64,000 nucleotides of DNA from Chionis minor (GCA_013398295.1 VZSF01001145.1:1142146-1206145), one strand, 5' to 3'; positions 45,301 through 57,100 are shown, numbered from the stretch's first letter. Program-made: numbers and translations. Notes: generated from the letters alone by a model not told the origin.

Positions 45301-47326
45301 TAGACTTCTTAAACATTGCAAGATAAGCTGTTAGTTTTCTTGCCAGGCATTAAGTTATCTCCTTAGGATAACAGATCCTTTTCCCTTTCCACTCTGTCAT
45401 GGTTTAACCCTCCCTGGGTCTTAAGAACACGTAAGAAATACACCTCCCAATCCCCACTTTGCAAACTCTCTGAGGCAGGTTAAGACAAGTTACTTACCCT
45501 TCTGCCCAGCTCTCTTCTGACACATAAATGCTCCCATATGGTTACATGACAGTAGTTTATGCAATGTTATTTCTCAGCCTACTCTCAATGCTGTTTAAGA
45601 GACGCTTGTGGAATACTGGGTGAGAAACATATCATCAGTGAACTGGTACCCGACTCTTCTTTTCCCCCCTTTGGGAAGTGGAGATATGTAGAATAGAAAA
45701 GGAGGGAGAGGGGAAAATCAGTCATTTATAACATGAGCGCGCTATATGCTGCGTCTTGAAACAGGATGCATCGTTCTAACTACAGATTAGCTACACTCTT
45801 ACAGGCACCAAGGGTTTTTTATCTTGTTTACACTGAGTCAAAGAAACCCTTAGGCTAAAACAAACAAAAAACCCTGAGGGGTGTGGGGGTGTGTGTGTGT
45901 GTGCGCGCGCACGCAGGTATGGGTGAAGAAATTAGCACAAACCGTTGCCACAGAATGTTTCCAAAGCCAAAAGTTACTGCTGATTTTGTATTTAAGAAAA
46001 GGATGCCCTCCTTCCTCAACAGGCTATCAAACCAGAAATTACCCATAATATCCAGTTCCACAGCTCTGTTTAGCACATGTATGAACCGACAAGCATAACC
46101 AGCAATCTTTGCTGCGTGTGGGTCACAACACAACCCGTACCAGCTGTACACTAGAAATAAGGGTATGAGCTACCTCTGAACACTGAGAATTTAAGAAACA
46201 CAACCTTCAGTCCCTTAAAATCCTTTGAAATTCCCTAGAGGTCAAAGTACTTTAAAGACCTTGTTGCTAATGCACCAAAGCACATTTTGGAGTTCAGAAA
46301 CTTGACAACACAGTTCAAGAAATACGTGTGAAAAATGGAATTTAAACCTAAATGTAGCAAGACCACATTCCTAACTTTCCCCAAGTATATTCCTTTGAAG
46401 ACCATACATATTTGTGTTGCTTTTTTCTTCCTTAAAATAGCGGCCAGCTTTTTCAACAGGTTCATTCCACCAGAGTTATTTCTGTTCTAGAGTACTACTA
46501 AATTTAACTGACAATGGCGAAACCTGCTGTTAATGGATGTTTTACATATTTAACAACAGCCCATGTTTATTGCTAAGTGTGTGGCTTTTTTTTAGCTTAT
46601 TTTAATTACACAACTGAACAGTCAATGCTTACAAACAACTGACCAAAGCCTTTCAACACGCAAATAGTTTATACTGGTTATTAACAACTTGGCCTTTCAA
46701 CATGCAAGTATTTTAAACCCATTATGAACGACTTGGTGTTTCTGGAAGCTCAACGCTTTATTTTGACTGCAGGAGAGATCACCTGGGAAGGAGCGGGCAC
46801 AGGAAGTTCCCATTGCTTCTCAGCCACAACCTTAAAGATTCAGTTCCGGGGCTCTACATCACAGGCCTGATGTAGGAAAGTAACCTGCTTGGCATCCTAC
46901 CGTCCCATAAGCCGTCGGATTAGTTTACGAAGCTAAAGCAAGGCTCCCCCCTGCACTGAAGAATTAAATATAAGACTACCTTTTACAGGCTGCATATGAA
47001 ACAGCTCAGATGTATGGCAGATACCCCACCTGCTCCTGCCACACGCAAAACACAGACAGGACTCTGGTTGCATTTTGCTGCTCGCTAATTTCTGCCTTTG
47101 GCATCAAACGCCGATCGCTTTTCAGTACCAGCACCATGAGAACATACTTTATTTCACAGAGGGAGCCGCCCTACCACGTTTCTGCCCTGTTCCGACAGCT
47201 CCCCGTCACCACCTTCCCCCTCACGGCCCCAGGCCGCGGGGCCGGGCCGAGCCCCAACTCACCTTCGCGGCGGAGGGCGACGAGAGGGGGCCGAGGGGCC
47301 GCTTCCCCGCCCCGCTCCGCCGCCAT
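26584..47326 (-). CDS. ZMAT1: ZMAT1/KRCC1-family zinc-finger protein, seven coding exons, 542 aa
   Basis: Spliced coding exons are 47326-47263, 33562-33456, 31828-31721, 31631-31457, 30763-30485, 28949-28850 and 27379-26584. All have GT/AG borders, and the phases agree at every junction, giving 1,629 nt. The protein has four U1/matrin-type C2H2 fingers, each C-x2-C-x12-H-x5-H: C39/C42/H55/H61, C106/C109/H122/H128, C197/C200/H213/H219 and C253/C256/H269/H275. Residues 279-542 form a charged, lysine-rich region ending [10 protein letters not shown]. Such fingers typically bind double-stranded or structured RNA; the molecular role of ZMAT1 is poorly known and a nuclear location is inferred. The C-terminal region matches both ZMAT1 and KRCC1. 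The position head-to-head with SMYD1 is that of mammalian KRCC1, so the symbol could be argued either way. Confidence 0.9.
28850..28949 (-). CDS. ZMAT1: ZMAT1-like exon 6, zinc finger 4
   Basis: A 100-nt exon between TTTTCAG and GTAAGTAAG, too short to stand out as an ORF. It reads YYMCLIC ... [11 protein letters not shown] with the same finger spacing. Phases 2/1 join exons 5 and 7 exactly. Confidence 0.92.
30090..30250 (+). mobile_element. Possible old CR1 tail relic in intron
   Basis: The succession GCTGTGGAGC, TTTTTAAGAACAAGATGAATG, GGGACTGGGCTATT resembles a strongly decayed CR1 3' region. Weak, by eye only. Confidence 0.25.
30485..30763 (-). CDS. ZMAT1: ZMAT1-like exon 5, zinc finger 3
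   Basis: Donor AAAAG/GTAAGG. The acceptor is a tandem CAGCAG, so the exon starts at 30763 or 30760; both keep the frame. A third in-frame AG lies nearer 30745. A serine-rich linker precedes the finger YCKLC ... HYIGKKH. Confidence 0.85.
31457..31631 (-). CDS. ZMAT1: ZMAT1-like exon 4, zinc finger 2
   Basis: Acceptor GGTTTCAG, donor TCTG/GTAGGA, 175 nt. It carries a whole matrin-type finger (YCDVC ... HYLGKIH). It opens with an in-frame ATG, but the upstream exons join in phase, so this is not taken as the start. Confidence 0.92.
31721..31828 (-). CDS. ZMAT1: ZMAT1-like exon 3, end of finger 1
   Basis: Acceptor CTCTTCCCAG, 36 codons, donor CAG/GTGACT, phase 0 at both ends. It begins with Gly-Lys-Lys-His, which completes finger 1, then a basic linker. 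Confidence 0.92.
33456..33562 (-). CDS. ZMAT1: ZMAT1-like exon 2, first part of zinc finger 1
   Basis: The acceptor is TTTCTGTTTAG and the donor follows CACTACAAG. The 107 nt hold both cysteines and the first histidine of finger 1; the second histidine comes from exon 3, so this finger is split by an intron. Confidence 0.92.
36715..36731 (+). repeat. GA microsatellite
   Basis: Short (GA)n run of about eight units in intron 1 of the ZMAT1-like gene. Confidence 0.7.
41410..41466 (+). mobile_element. CR1 3' tail fragment
   Basis: GGTCCCTTCCAACTCTAACC followed by ATTCTATGATGCTATG is the plus-oriented CR1 3' end with its octamer repeats. Confidence 0.7.
45888..45912 (+). repeat. TG/CG dinucleotide repeat
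   Basis: GTGTGTGTGTGTG runs into GCGCGCGCACGC, an alternating purine-pyrimidine tract of about 25 bases with Z-DNA-forming character. Confidence 0.7.
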
Positions 47327-47575
47327 GGCCCCAGCGCTACCACCAGGGAGCCGCCCCCGCCGCCTTTGAAGCCCCTTAAGGGCACGGCGCCGCCGGCGGG
47401 GCCCTCAGAGCCGGGAGCCCGTAACGAGCTCCTCCTGTGGGCCGGCTTCTCCTCACCGCCCCCGCCGGCACCGCCGGGGGGGGCCCGGCCCGGCCTGGCC
47501 CGGCCCAGCGCGGCCTCCCTCAGGCCAGCCGGCCCCCGGCCTCCCCCTCCGGGGCCCAGCCACAGCCCTGCGAAC
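47180..47575. promoter_or_regulatory. CpG-rich promoter of ZMAT1-like gene
   Basis: A GC- and CpG-dense block covers exon 1 and its upstream flank. No TATA box is evident. It has the look of a CpG-island promoter and may be bidirectional, but no plus-strand transcript is supported. Confidence 0.6.
47263..47326 (-). CDS. ZMAT1: ZMAT1-like exon 1 (start codon)
   Basis: ATG at 47326 in context GCCATGG (minus strand), a strong Kozak match. It encodes 21 residues plus one base, then GTGAGT. Phase 1 matches exon 2. It sits in a CpG-rich region, as expected of a housekeeping-type first exon. The alanine/arginine/proline-rich peptide has no domain. Confidence 0.8.
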
Positions 47576-47882
47576 TGACCGGGGACTGCTGGTAACTGCC
47601 TCGTGACTGCTAGTAACTGCCTCATCGCTGCCCGATAACTACTCGTAACTACCCGTATCACTCTCGCAACTACTAGGAACTGCCTCAGAACTACTAGTGC
47701 CCAATAACTGCCTAGTAACCCCTAGTGAGAGCCAAGAAACTGCCTAATAATGGCTCGGTAACTACTAGTAAGTCTAGTAATATCGTAATAACTGCCTGGT
47801 AACAACTAGTAACAGCTTAGTGTCTGCCTAGTAACTCCTAGTAACTGCCTAATAGCTGCCTAGCAGCTACTAGTAACTGCAG
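47575..47882 (+). repeat. Diverged minisatellite, TAACTGCCTAG-like unit
   Basis: About 300 bases made of imperfect repeats of roughly ten bases with the consensus CTAGTAACTGC, sometimes combined into about 20-base higher units. It lies directly upstream of the CpG-rich promoter. Confidence 0.75.
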
Positions 47883-48970
47883 GCCTCTCCCCTCACTTCT
47901 CCCTTGGGTGGCTCCTCGCAGACCCCAGTTCCCAAAACACCCCCAAAGTCCCCCAAAATCGCTGCGGATCCACCAGCCAACCCTCCTCTCCATCACCCCA
48001 TCGATCCACCCCCCTTCCGGGCCTGATGCCCCCCAGGCCCTGTTGTGCTCACCCCCAGGGGAACAGACAGGCTCATTTCCCCCAGATTTTCCCCACCGTC
48101 ACCCCCAAAATTCGTTTCATGGAGATGCAGGGCCCACCCTCACCCTGCAGGACAGTGATAACATTTAATGTTTAAAGCTGAGTTATAATGCCAGGATGAA
48201 TCTGAGGGGCACCTGCCTGGGACAGGGTTTTTTCCCCTATTTGTTTCTTTTTTTTTCTCTCCAATGCACATTTTGTCTCAGTACAGCCCAAAGCTGCAGC
48301 AATTAAATTTGGTAACGTTATGCTTCGGACAATTTTTTAGAGGGCAGTAGAGGGTGCTGTTTGTTCTCCTGTTTGGAGGACGGGGCTGCTCACCCCACCC
48401 TTATCCATGCAGAATAACCTGCTGTTGAAGGGCCAGCCTTGCTCAGCGCTCCAAAATTGGCATGCCTCTCTGGCTGGCTTTGAAATTCGATGTGTTTCCA
48501 AGGGGTTGAAAGTAGGGTCACTTCTCCAAACTGATGTTTAAGCCGAAATTCCCATCATCCAGCCTCTAGTGGCCCTTTCCGGCTTTCCCAGTGTTTTCAG
48601 ATTGACGGTTTTTCCATTGTGTTTTTGCACACTGCTGGGTCTGAAACTGTGGCCTGGTGATACCAAGACTGTAATGCACAGCCAGATGGCTGTTCTTCTT
48701 CTGTATGACCTGGCTGAGCAGACACCACCGTGGCATTCACCAGGCTGGAATGGGAGAAATGAGACTTTCATTGCACTGTGTCAGCCAAAATGTTATTTTC
48801 TTTGTGATCCAAAGGGGTGAGGCGTGCATTGTACTGGGTTCACCATGGATGTCTGTCTGTGCAGAGACCTGCTCTGTTGTAACTCCATCCTAGAAAGACT
48901 TCAGTCTGTTGGGTTTAGTTAGCTACTTTGAAAAGATACAGTTATATTTTTTGTTATAGTTTACTCTTCA
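47883..48970. other. Intergenic stretch between divergent genes
   Basis: C-rich sequence followed by ordinary unique sequence. I see no exon or repeat I can name. Confidence 0.4.
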
Positions 48971-48971
48971 T

Positions 48972-49102
48972 TATTCTATTCTATTCTATTCTATTCTATT
49001 CTATTCTATTCTATTCTATTCTATTCTATTCTATTCTATTCTATTCTATTCTATTCTATTCTATTCTGTTCTGTTCCGCTCCGTTCCGTTCTGTTCCGTT
49101 CC
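48972..49102 (+). repeat. Pentanucleotide microsatellite (ATTCT)n
   Basis: About 19 uninterrupted ATTCT units to 49067, then a degenerate tail of CTGTT/CCGTT variants. Confidence 0.97.
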
Positions 49103-50560
49103 ATATTATTTGTTATTTGGGAATCAGAAACAGTGTTTAGTGTGATTAATGACCGAGTTCAGTATAGCCACACTTCAAATCAGGGTGGTTTATTTTGGAA
49201 AAAAAAGAAAATCGGCACCTAATTTTGAGGTGCTAAAGTACTGCTGGCAAATATAAGTATCTAAAAGGTGCTTACACCCAGGGGAATTAAACATGTGTAA
49301 CAGGTGAGACCAGAGCATCCTCACATTACGTATCACACAAGTAGAGCATTGCAATTAAAACTGTAATGGTTTGTAGTGGATAATCTGTAGTGACTTTTCT
49401 ATGCTGTGCAGCGTAAATGCTGGGAGGTTTGTGCTGACAGCTCTGCGATGGCTCTGGCCCTCTTCAGTAGGAGTGGAGGAGTCTGGTTGTTTGGGGAAGA
49501 TTGCTCATAATCATATGAACACCCAGATCACCCTGAATTTATGGAGTTGTGGATTGATATCGTTTGTGCTTGGCACACGCAGGCAAACTATAACACAGGA
49601 TATTTGTGCTGAAGCGTGCTACCATATTTCATTCGCAGGCAAGGAAAATTGCCAGAAGCTTTTAGCAGAAGATGCTGAGCAGTTCTGTGACTGTCTTAGC
49701 GCAGCGATACTTCCCACTGCCTTGACAAGGTAAGGCGTTTCTTTTACAGTCTAGGGATGCACAGGAATTAACCTCTCCACTTCTGTACACCTCACTTTCC
49801 CTCTTAAAACAGGCAGGTTTTTCTGTGCAGAAAGGAGGTGTGGGAAGAGGTTTGCAAACATTGGTATCTGTGTGGTGCTTAGGGATCCAGGAGGAAATAG
49901 CATCAGGTATCCTAGGGGTGGGAGGGTGAGATTAGCAGGAACCAGCCCTGCAAAATGCTATTAAATGATAAAAAAATGCTGATCAACAGTCTGGGCTGTG
50001 TTTAATTTCCACAGTGAAGTTCACTCTTATACATGGAGGCCTTTTCTTGCATCACCCCAAACTTGTGCTGGTGGCTGTGGGCAGAGAGCAAAGCAATGGC
50101 CTGGCTTCTCAGGGGTTTGATCTGTCTGGCGTACCCTCCTTTTCCACTCAGGTGGCTCAAATTCTCCCATCTTTTCTGTGGCTGAGCACTGGAGGTGGGG
50201 AAAGCTCTCCAATGCAGTGCGTTTCAAAGAGGTTTAGCACATCCAAAATTTTGCGAGTATCTAAGATGTTCTGCTTGCTTCTGCAGCCCGCGCCAAACCG
50301 CTGCTGTCCTTCCAGCTTCTTCCACACTGCTCTATGTGCCCGCCGCCACTGGCATTTGGGAAGTGACGCCCCTTTTACAGGCTCTGGTGGCGACAGAGGG
50401 TGCTGGGAATTTCAGAGTGTGTATTTTACTGTTATCCCTGCCTCTAAACACGCCATCCATCTCCTAGAGGGTAAAAATAAAGCAGCATTGTTTAATTTCT
50501 GGAAAAAGCCAGATGACAGTGGAAGGGGTCAGAAATATGCACACCAGCCCTCCCTGTCCC
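49103..50560. other. Upstream flank of SMYD1
   Basis: No gene is supported. Frames of 110 and 216 codons on the plus strand have no recognised domain and no supporting neighbours. Confidence 0.4.
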
Positions 50561-50567
50561 ACTGTCT

Positions 50568-50614
50568 CAGCTGTTGCTTCCTGAGAGACAGAAGCATGTG
50601 GTTGCTAAAAATAC
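50568..50614 (+). promoter_or_regulatory. Candidate muscle enhancer cluster upstream of SMYD1
   Basis: Within 47 bases lie two E-boxes, CAGCTG (50568-50573) and CATGTG (50595-50600), and a MEF2-like CTAAAAATAC (50605-50614), one base off the CTAWWWWTAG consensus. SMYD1 is known to be controlled by myogenic and MEF2 factors. Binding here is inferred. Confidence 0.4.
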
Positions 50615-50881
50615 CCTGCAGAGAATACGTTCTCTCTCCAGTGGGAGAGTATAAATTAATCTGAGTCGTAACATATACAACTGCTCATGTCTGGGAGAAA
50701 CAATTCCAAACGTGGTTTTCGGAGGGGGGTTTCCTAATGAAGCAGAAGTTCCAGCCCTGTGCCTTCCCTGCGTAGGTCGGCGATATTGCGTGCAGGATCT
50801 TCGCCTCCTGCCTCTCCTGCTCCCACCCCCTCACCCTCCTATGGGAAACGGTGTGGCGGGGGGTGGGGAGGAGGCCAGCCC

Positions 50882-50889
50882 TTTTATAA
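50882..50889 (+). promoter_or_regulatory. TATA-like element of SMYD1
   Basis: TTTTATAAG is about 100 bases before the start codon, which would leave a short 5' UTR of roughly 70 bases. Confidence 0.45.
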
Positions 50890-50981
50890 GCGTGGTCTTG
50901 CCGCAAGTCGAAGTTGACAGGAGTGACGGGAGATTTGGCTCGCTCTGAGATACCCACCTCCCAAGCCTTGGGGTCCCTGGG

Positions 50982-51118
50982 ATGACCAAAGGGGGAATGG
51001 AGTCAGTTGAAGTGTTCACGTCTGAAGGCAAAGGCAGGGGCTTGAAAGCGCAGAAGGAATTCTTGCCCGGGGATGTCATCTTTGCGGAGCCAGCCTATGC
51101 TGCCGTGGTTTTTGATAG
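50982..51118 (+). CDS. SMYD1: SMYD1 exon 1
   Basis: ATG in context GGGATGACC. It encodes 45 residues plus two bases (GATAG/GTAAGA), the start of the split SET domain. It is joined to exon 2 through a Ser codon. Confidence 0.92.
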
Positions 51119-54100
51119 GTAAGAGAAAAGCACTTGCAAAACACAGACTGAAGGTCACCTCGATGCAAAATTTCATTTGGCTGGGCGAGTAAAAGTTTGA
51201 AACTGTCTGGACAGCATCAAAGAAGGGTGCGAAAGGAAGTCAGAAGCACTTCTGTAAAGATACATTCATAGCTTACAGTGAATGTGCTTCCCAGGGTTCA
51301 GGGCAGCTTTTTTGCTTTTAATATGGAGCAATCTGTTTCTAGGATGTGATCTTGTAAGGTGCTCGGAGCTGTCAGATTTTACCAAACGTGGTGAAAGTTG
51401 TGTGTACTCAGTGCCTCACAAAACTGACCCATGTTACGCTCTGGTGAATTGCCAGGAGTTAGTGTAATTCAGGTACAGCAATCTCAGACTGACTTTGCTG
51501 AAGCCTCCGATGTATAATGCATGATAAAAGTCGGTTACGTTGTGCTCTGCTCACGTGTACCACCTCCCAGCTGTACATGCCGCTTCATTGCCTGCTGCTT
51601 TCAAACTAGAAACTAGTGGGGATATAATATTGTTTCTGTTAAAGTGATTTTATATTTATAGCTAGCTGAGTTAACTGGAGAGAAGTTTCTGCTTTCAATC
51701 TTGCACAAGACTGGTTTTAAATTTTTGTTCACACTGATGTAGCCAGAAACTGAACTCTGGTGCAAACGCATTTTTCTTTTCTGCTGCTTGTTTCAAGGAC
51801 AAACAACATTTGATGAACCTGCGCTGCCAGTGTGGCTGGTAGGTGCCCACTTCTGCCCTTCAAATCAGTGGAGGATTCCCTTAAATACCCTGAAAGCTAA
51901 AAGACACAAAGAACCAATTTCTCTGTTAATCTTCATTGGGATAAATCTAGAATAAAGCCTAAGACATGAATGGAATTTTTTCAGCCTTATATTATGGTAA
52001 CTGAGAATCGAATTTGGCCCGAACTTTTTAATTGAGGAGCTAGATGTCAGCTGAAGGTTTCGTTCTGGGCTTAGGAAATTCGTGAGAGTTCTTCAAGGGT
52101 GGCATGGTGAGTCCTGAAACTGATTTTTTTGTCCCAAACTACCAGTGGCTTGAGTGAATGTTCTGCACACTAAATCGGTCAGTGAGTGATTCTGCCTAGC
52201 TGAGCTTTCCCTGATTGAATAAACTCTGCTAATGAAGTCTGGGATGCAAGCAGAGCTCATGCTGCTGTTTTAATCCTGGTCATTTTGTAGCTGAAGCTGA
52301 TTTGTGCTACTGTGTGATCTGGCAATAGCAGAGGATTGGGGATTAAATGAACAGAGCAGAAAATAAGTTTTTTTTGTGTCTGTCTTTCACTTTTTCCTTG
52401 CCCTTATACTGTCAGTGGGTGAACATGTTTATGAATCTTTACAATAGCAGCAGTGACACTTTTTAGTTTTTATTTTAATGTCATTGCAAGAGCTCATTAA
52501 AAATGTAATTTTTTTATTTTAAAATATTAAGTTCTTGAACTCTTAACCCTGAATTCAATTATAATACTTAGTGACAAAACCATCTCTCCTTGACATGTCC
52601 TTTCAGCTCTTGTACTTCAGTTTCACTTGTGTCACTAACTGGAATCTTGCTGTGATACTGTTTGCTTCGGAAGTGCCTATGGACAATTATTTGTCCCATA
52701 TGCCTTATTAAAAATACTAATTATCTTTTAAGCCATTGAAAACATTTTGTCTTTTGATTGCTGGTTGAGAATTTTTTTTCTTCTATATGAAATGTTGCGA
52801 GCATCATGTGTAGAGTAGAGCTGCCCACGTTGAAGAGCTACAACTTCACTTCATTTTCAAACATCACTTGTGTCATGTGAGATAAGGGAAGAAACTATCA
52901 CCACGTAGGCGCCTAGATTGCAGACTGTGTTTTAGGCTTAGGTTTCCAACAAAAAGCCTTGGATGGGGAGCGATGTGCTTCCTGCCCTCCCCAGTCTGCG
53001 TTTGTTTAGCTCCCAGAGGGCAGGTCCAGACGCTGAGCAGCAAGAGGGTGAAATAAACACATCCCTTCTCTGCAGAGGATGGGGGTGGCTTCAGTCATTC
53101 TTATCTCTCTTGCTGCTTCTTCATGCTACCATGCAATAATAACAGCCTGTTACCCTCCTGTGGCACATTTCATCCCAAAGCACTTTACATACGTCAGTGG
53201 TGAAATGCATTCCCAAAATCTCTGAAGCACACAGGGCCAATTAAATGCTTGTTGGTTAGTACTCAGCAGGGAGTATCCTGAGCTTGAGATACAATGGAAA
53301 CATGCATTTTTCTTGTGAAAACTGTGCTGATGTTTTTCACATGCACACACGGACAGGGCTTTGGTTTTGAAGGTACCTTTTACTGCTATCCAGATTATTA
53401 AATTGCATATAACCCCCGTTGAACTGATTACTATGAAAGCAGGGTAGCCTGGATCCTTGAAGGACCTGCAAGAATAAATCCATACTCGGCCATGGTGGCT
53501 GTTTTTGCCCTGAAAGAACTGCTGTTGCCTCAGCATGGATGAAAAATCCGATGAAGAGGCATGTGTTTTTCCATGCCCACAAATAAGAATTTATAGGTCC
53601 TAAGCCTGGTGTTGAGCCTCGACTATTAAAAAGGATCTCACCCTGCATTGAGAAACCCAGAGAGTCCATTGTCCTAACTCTACTCAGTATCTTCATCTCT
53701 TGTTGAAAGTAATGTATATGTGTACTATGGAAAGGGGATTCCAATATGAGGAGTAGCTTTAATTTTTCAGCTCGGGTCCTACCAAATAAGTGACCAGATT
53801 TTCCAGAGCCCTGCTTTCTTTGTGTATAAAGGCCACCATGGATGCACAAAAGTGCAGAGTACTTGGAAAAGTTGTTCCATACTTTGCAGCCGTTTGAGGA
53901 GCTTAGTTCTTTGGGAATTCTGGTCCCAGCGTGGATGCTGAGTCCCTGAAACCCTGCCCCTGATTTTGCCAACTTCTATATGGATGTCCATCACACTTCA
54001 GCAGCCACACTGCAGTCTTCTGTGTGACTACAGGTGATGTAGGAACACAGCAGGTGAAGCAAAGGTCTCTTTTTCAGGTTAGTACGAGCAGCTCTTTGGA

Positions 54101-57100
54101 GATAGAGCATGGTTTTCTTGGTGTGGCTGTACTACAGGATGGAAAGCAGATTGTGTTTGTGCCCGGGCACAAAGCTGTCAAGAGATGGGAGGTGCTACTG
54201 TTCAGAAATGAGGGACCCCCATGAAAGCTGATCATCATTTGACCTGGCAAAGGACATAATTATGAAATGAAAGATTTGTGTTATCTTCCATAGGTGTTTA
54301 ACTTCAGATGTGCAAATGAGAAACACCTCCATAGGGCTGTTGCATAGCAGAAACCTACCTTTCATACTATGAGAAACTACCAGAAGAACAAACCCCTTTG
54401 CCTTGATTGTACAGGGATCTAGGGAGCCTCAACAACTGATCTTTCCATCTGGTCCTAAGTGCTCACAGCAGAAAGCGTGGATATGCTACATTTTGGGCTT
54501 AAATAACGCAAAGACCCTTCTCTGTATATTGATGTGAGGAACTGCTGAAGTAATTTGGACCTGAGGCTGTCACCGAACTGCACTGTATGAATGTCTGTCT
54601 GTCAGTAGGAGGCTGAGTTTGAAGAAGTGTTGAGAACTTTATTTTGCTAGTAAAAGGAAAATTGTTTTCTTTGAGGAAACTCTATAATCTGCCATCATAC
54701 TCTGAGCAAGTAAGACACATCAATTTAACTGCACCAACCTCCAGGGTGATGTGATGGCTTGTCCAGCAGCATGTTTTTGGACTCAGCTTGCACGTGAAGA
54801 CACCTAAAGCTAAGATCTACTGTAAGTGTCTGCATAGAGCTAATGGTGGGATTCAGTTGCCATAGGTATTTAGTGTCATTTGAGATGCCCCAGGGTGTCT
54901 GAGACATCCTCTTAGGGCTGACAGGTACAAAACAGGATTTATGAGAATCAGGCCTCTTCTCAGGCCAGATGGGTGTCCCTGCAGGGCCTAAAATAACACT
55001 AGACTCCTATGTCCAGGCAAGAAAATCCAGCCCTAAGTGCCCTTTATAATCAATGGAGCACTATAACGTGCGCAGAACACTACCTTTTAGCTGAATGGCT
55101 TTCCAGACCCGGCTGAGTGTTTTGATGGATCTCTACTTTGACACTGAGGGTACAGATGAGCACATCTGGGTGTCTAAATTTGCAGACTGCATCCCCCCCT
55201 GGAAGCCCACGAAGGTCACAGGGACCCTGAAGGTCCCTGAAGGTCCCTAAGTCATTAGGGCTGGTGAGGGCTTGTACTGTTTGATCCAATGATGGTTATC
55301 TGAGCAGCAGTTTCTTACCCGGTTCCAGAGACTTTTAGTTCAGAAGTACATAAAAGTTAAAGCAAGCTAAAGAGCGTTCCTGTAGACATCAGCCAGCTCA
55401 TAGTTTCTTAGATTTTAAGGCCAGGGTATGACTCACAAGGCTAGCACTGCACATTGCAGGGGGATTGGACTAGATGACATTTAAAGGTCCCTTGCAACCC
55501 AAACCATTCTATGATTCTATGATTCTATAACCTTTTACTTAACAGAGTGGTTACCTGGCATAAACTCCTGCATCAAGCCTCTTACTGCTACCTGAACTAG
55601 AGCAGGCTGTTTAGAGAGATGGTGACTAGTGATTGAAAGGGGGTGCAGAGCGCAGTGTGATCTCCAGTATTTTGCTGTTTGGAAAAAGTGCAGACACACT
55701 CTCTGATCCATGTTTGAATCACTCTTGCTGTTATCAGCTGAAATAGCACTTAGGAAACACCAGTGTCAGGCCTGCTTTGCCCTAAAATAGATGGAGAAGG
55801 TTGGAAATATATCTTTGCAAGGGTTTCTTTGCCTTTGTTGGGGTCATTTTTCCATTTCCAAAGCCCCTGTGCATTCCTCGTTGACAATACCTCTCACTGA
55901 AGCTTTCTCTAGTGCTCTGCTTACGTGCTGGGGTTTAATCCTTCCCTCCTCCCTCTTTACTTTCTCTTTGAAGCTCCCAGGTCTCCTTTCCTCACTGCCA
56001 CCTTCAGGATGATGGCATTCCTTTTGCCTGGGATCAATGTACAGTACATGACCTTCTCTTCTGGCATGTCAGTTGGCTCTCAAGCCTGTAAGAGTTTACA
56101 TTTCCAATGGGCATAGGGATGCCTGATATATCTCTGTCAACATTTATCAAGAGCAGGTTTGCTCTTTAACGAGTGGGGTTTGAGAGACAGTAGTCAAGGC
56201 AAACAGTGTCATGTGGTAGAAAGACAAGATCACCTGAAGGTCTGCTTGGTGAGTGATCTGCAAATTTCTATAAGCTTGAGATCATGCAATTTTTGCACTC
56301 CTTTTTATGTATGAAGCAGGCCCAAAACGTTTTCCAAGGTAAATGTGGGGAGCTCCATTATTGTAGCTGGGATGACCCAGGGATATGAGAAATGCAAATT
56401 CTTCCATAACAGTATGACTCTGAAAAAAAGTATGGAAGCAAATTCTTTGAGTTGATACCAGTAAAACCTGAGAGTTAATGTGATCATATTGTCTCAATTT
56501 TTCTGGGGTTTGATTTTTTATTGTTATCTCATTTGTTCAAAATCTTAAATAAAGCTTGGGAGAAAACCTAGCTTTTTTAAAGGAAACCACACCCACACAT
56601 CTTTAAAAAGAGGCTGAGAAAGCTTGTAATGAGACTAAAAAAATAGTATAAAATTAGTCTAAAATAAATCCTCCACTCAAATCAGACAAAGTAGGATATG
56701 TCATCCCTGACATTTTAAAGATAAAAGTACTAAGTTCCAACCCCCTTTTTTAAAGGAGCAAAACTATTCTTGTGCTAATAATTCTCCATTATAGGTAGCC
56801 TTAGCAGAAACCAGCTATTGAATACCTCCCTTTTCCTTTTACTGCTGAAAGAGTAGGTGCATTTCCTTAGGCTGTTGTGTTTAACGAAGTGTTACAGCCT
56901 CCGATTTGAAAGCCAAGTGGATTTTGCCTTCGTCTTAGGCTATTCTTATGCTGTCCTCTGTAGGACACTGAGGGTTGCCTAGGCACCCAGTAATAAATAC
57001 CAAGCAGGTGGATGTAGGTATGATTTAGGTCGTCTGTGTGAGTGTCATCTGTCATGTACAGAATAGCATAAACTCATATTAAATAGTTTGTGAGCTTCTC

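Larger units (their letters stand above)
33563..47262 (-). other. Large intron 1 of ZMAT1-like gene
   Basis: About 13.7 kb of AT-leaning sequence. Within it I recognise only a CR1 tail near 41410-41466, a GA microsatellite at about 36715-36731, a T/G-rich tract near 45055-45100 and a TG/CG repeat near 45888-45912. No further exon in phase was found. Confidence 0.6.

Noticed and set aside
45396..45440. TGTCATGGTTTAACCC text resembling the start of some avian LTRs
   Set aside because: I could not follow it into a full LTR with a TATA box, AATAAA and CA end; too short to annotate.
47075..47661. Long frames on both strands in the CpG-rich region
   Set aside because: GC-rich DNA has few stops by chance. 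Only the 21-codon exon 1 on the minus strand has a donor in the right phase.
50014..50664. 216-codon frame upstream of SMYD1
   Set aside because: No domain, and it covers the probable SMYD1 regulatory region.
53337..53972. 211-codon minus-strand frame inside SMYD1 intron 1
   Set aside because: It has no domain I recognise and overlaps another 128-codon frame on the same strand; most likely chance.
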